From assembly GCA_016458225.1 (NCBI GenBank), contig JAEMGR010000003.1:1-64000 (forward strand): a DNA stretch of 64,000 nucleotides, read 5' to 3'. Each line of letters opens with the position of its first letter. Positions within the stretch are counted from its first letter, which is position 1. Below are positions 62,503 through 64,000 of this stretch, in pieces. The position numbers and the translations under genes are program-made. The notes below the pieces were generated by a model. That model was not told the origin of the DNA, did no database searches, and worked only from the letters and a program-made list of their open reading frames with translations. Source of the DNA: Myxococcaceae bacterium JPH2 (GTDB lineage Bacteria; Myxococcota; Myxococcia; Myxococcales; Myxococcaceae).

Positions 62503-64000
62503 ATGTCGATGTACAACGAGTCACTCCGCGCCTTCCTCAAGCCCGTCCTCCCGTACCTGGACGACGAGTCGGTGTCGGAGATCATGATCAACGGCCCCAC
62601 CGACGTGTGGATTGAACGCAGGGGCCAGCTGACGCACACCGACGCTTCCTTCACGGAGGAAGGCCTGCTGGGCGCCGCGCGCAACATGGCCCAGTTCGTG
62701 GGCCGCATGCTCAACGAGGAGCGGCCTCGCCTGGATGCGCGCCTCCCGGATGGAAGCCGTATCCACGTGGTGATTGCGCCCATCGCGCGCAAGGGCACCA
62801 CCATCTCCATCCGCAAGTTCTTCAAGGAGAAGCTGACGATTGACGCGCTGTTGCGCTTCAAGTCGCTCACCAAGCCCATGGCGCGCCTCATCGAGGCGGG
62901 CATCGCCACCAAGCTGAACATGCTGGTGGCGGGCGGCACGGGCTCCGGCAAGACGACGCTGCTCAACATCGTCTCGTCGCTCATCCCCGACGAGGAGCGC
63001 ATCCTCACCATCGAGGACTCCGCCGAGCTTCAGCTCAACCAGACCCACGTCGTCCCCTTCGAGTCCCGGCCCGCCGACAAGTTCGGCAAGGGTCAGGTGG
63101 ACATGGGTGACCTGCTCCACTCGGCGCTGCGTCTGCGCCCGGACCGCATCGTGGTCGGCGAGGTGCGCGGCGGCGAGGCCTTCCACCTCATGCAGGCCAT
63201 GAACACGGGCCACGGCGGCTCGCTGGCCACGACGCACGCGAACACGCCCACGGACACGCTGCGCCGCATCGAGTCCCTGTGCCTCATGTCCGGCGTGGAG
63301 CTGCCCATGGTCGCCGTGCGCGCCCAGGTGGCCAGCGCCATCAACTTCATCATCTGCTGCGAGCGCTACCATGACGGTAGCCGCAAGACGAGCGCCCTGT
63401 CCGAGGTGCTGCCCCTCAACGAGAAGGGCGACTACCGCACGCAGGACATCTTCGTCTTCACGCCCGTCACCAAGGACGAGGACGGCCACATCCTCGGCTA
63501 CCACGCGCCCACGGGCATCATCCCCAACTTCGTCGCCAAGGCGCGCGCGTACGGCTTCGGAGACCTGGAGGAGTCCTTCTTCGACCCCGTCACCTACGGC
63601 CTGCCGCCTCCGCCGGTCTTCCACGCGGGCGAGTCCTACACCGTGCGCTGGGCGCCCTCGCTGAAGCACCGCGAGTCCGGTCACCCGGATCCGGACAACT
63701 ACAAGACGGAGTGGGCGCGCTTCGAGCAGCGCCTGCGCGACGAGGCCCGCGACGCCAAGGCCGCCGCGCCCAAGCCGGCGCCCTCCGCGCAGGTGCAGGT
63801 CCCCGCCGCGCTGCCCGCGGGTGCCGCCCGCCCGCCGCCCGCCAAGCCCGCCGCGGCGACGCCTCCTCCCGCGAAGCCCGCCGCGCCGCCGCGCCCGCCT
63901 CCCGCGGCGAGCGATGACGACAAGACGCCGCCGCCCACGCGCAATCCCTTCGGGCGCGCGGACGCCGCCGAGGAGTCCACCAACGCCGGCCCGCTGCCGT
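62503..64000 (+). CDS. CpaF/TadA-type secretion ATPase, C-terminus outside window
   Basis: At least 499 residues visible. It starts MSMYNESLRAFLKPVL; ATGs at 62503 and 62509 are both possible and there is no ribosome site. N-terminal domain with EIMINGPTDVWIERRG. Walker A is VAGGTGSGKTTLLNIV (near residue 145), Asp box ILTIEDSAELQL, Walker B/His box DRIVVGEVRGGEAF and NTGHGGSLATTHANTP. This is the type II/IV-like motor of Tad pilus or related secretion. A long Pro/Ala-rich tail (residues ~410-499) is unusual. Other tad genes, if any, lie to the right of the window. Confidence 0.93.
   Translation, partial: MSMYNESLRAFLKPVLPYLDDESVSEIMINGPTDVWIERRGQLTHTDASFTEEGLLGAARNMAQFVGRMLNEERPRLDARLPDGSRIHVVIAPIARKGTTISIRKFFKEKLTIDALLRFKSLTKPMARLIEAGIATKLNMLVAGGTGSGKTTLLNIVSSLIPDEERILTIEDSAELQLNQTHVVPFESRPADKFGKGQVDMGDLLHSALRLRPDRIVVGEVRGGEAFHLMQAMNTGHGGSLATTHANTPTDTLRRIESLCLMSGVELPMVAVRAQVASAINFIICCERYHDGSRKTSALSEVLPLNEKGDYRTQDIFVFTPVTKDEDGHILGYHAPTGIIPNFVAKARAYGFGDLEESFFDPVTYGLPPPPVFHAGESYTVRWAPSLKHRESGHPDPDNYKTEWARFEQRLRDEARDAKAAAPKPAPSAQVQVPAALPAGAARPPPAKPAAATPPPAKPAAPPRPPPAASDDDKTPPPTRNPFGRADAAEESTNAGPLP

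Noticed and set aside
1-64000. Prophage, insertion sequence or biosynthetic cluster
   Set aside because: No transposase, integrase, phage structural gene, PKS/NRPS or similar module was seen in any frame.

Overview
The window is about 70 % GC with almost no intergenic space. It shows many lipoproteins, LysR and other regulators, a eukaryote-like Ser/Thr kinase fused to an ATPase, an ECF sigma factor next to a sigma-54 activator, Kelch and PKD surface lipoproteins, secreted M16/M4/M24 peptidases and a Tad-type secretion ATPase. This gene mix fits a myxobacterium (Myxococcales, probably Myxococcaceae or Archangiaceae). That placement is inference from gene content; no rRNA is present. I see no insertion sequence, prophage, integrase, CRISPR array or rRNA. 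The DNA reads as ordinary chromosome carrying one tRNA-Phe.

Layout. 0-7 kb: a truncated M4 metalloprotease lipoprotein diverges from a DUF1615 lipoprotein; then a large surface lipoprotein and a translationally coupled pair of periplasmic M16 peptidase-like subunits (one active, one lacking the zinc motif). 7-17 kb: a large SNF2-type helicase with two zinc motifs, several unknown proteins, a PaaI-like thioesterase, an Old Yellow Enzyme and tRNA-Phe with a good intrinsic terminator. 17-25.5 kb: a regulatory cluster of an RpoH-like sigma factor, an NhaR-like LysR regulator, an ECF sigma factor followed by a sigma-54 activator, and a divergent 1313-residue kinase/ATPase. 25.5-33.6 kb: a Kelch-propeller lipoprotein, a secreted adenosine-deaminase-like lipoprotein, a long-form aromatic amino acid hydroxylase and a LysR regulator.

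33.8-41 kb holds two tight operons. The first is a TreT-like trehalose synthase, an NfeD protease and a stomatin-family protein, linked by ATGA overlaps. The second is a MerR regulator coupled to a VIT/von Willebrand A protein, preceded by a dense repeat-rich control region. 41-50 kb: a LytS/LytTR two-component pair, a class C beta-lactamase-like hydrolase, a zinc alcohol dehydrogenase, a PKD-esterase lipoprotein, a PLP dehydratase and a LysR gene. 49.5-64 kb: a glycine-rich repeat membrane protein, DUF1232, an orphan ABC ATPase, gyrA, a TPR protein with a histone-like tail, an M24 peptidase, a CheY-like protein, a thioesterase, a TPM/duplicated Tim44-zinc-ribbon operon, ung and a 3'-truncated tad/cpaF ATPase.

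The least familiar items are the MerR-VIT/vWA module with its hexamer-repeat operator and possible leaderless start, the TreT-NfeD-stomatin operon, the internally duplicated Tim44/zinc-ribbon protein, the SNF2 protein with two CxCx8CxH motifs, and three genes whose start or Shine-Dalgarno region lies in or against a perfect hairpin. Many long open frames antisense to these genes are GC-driven shadows and are left out.
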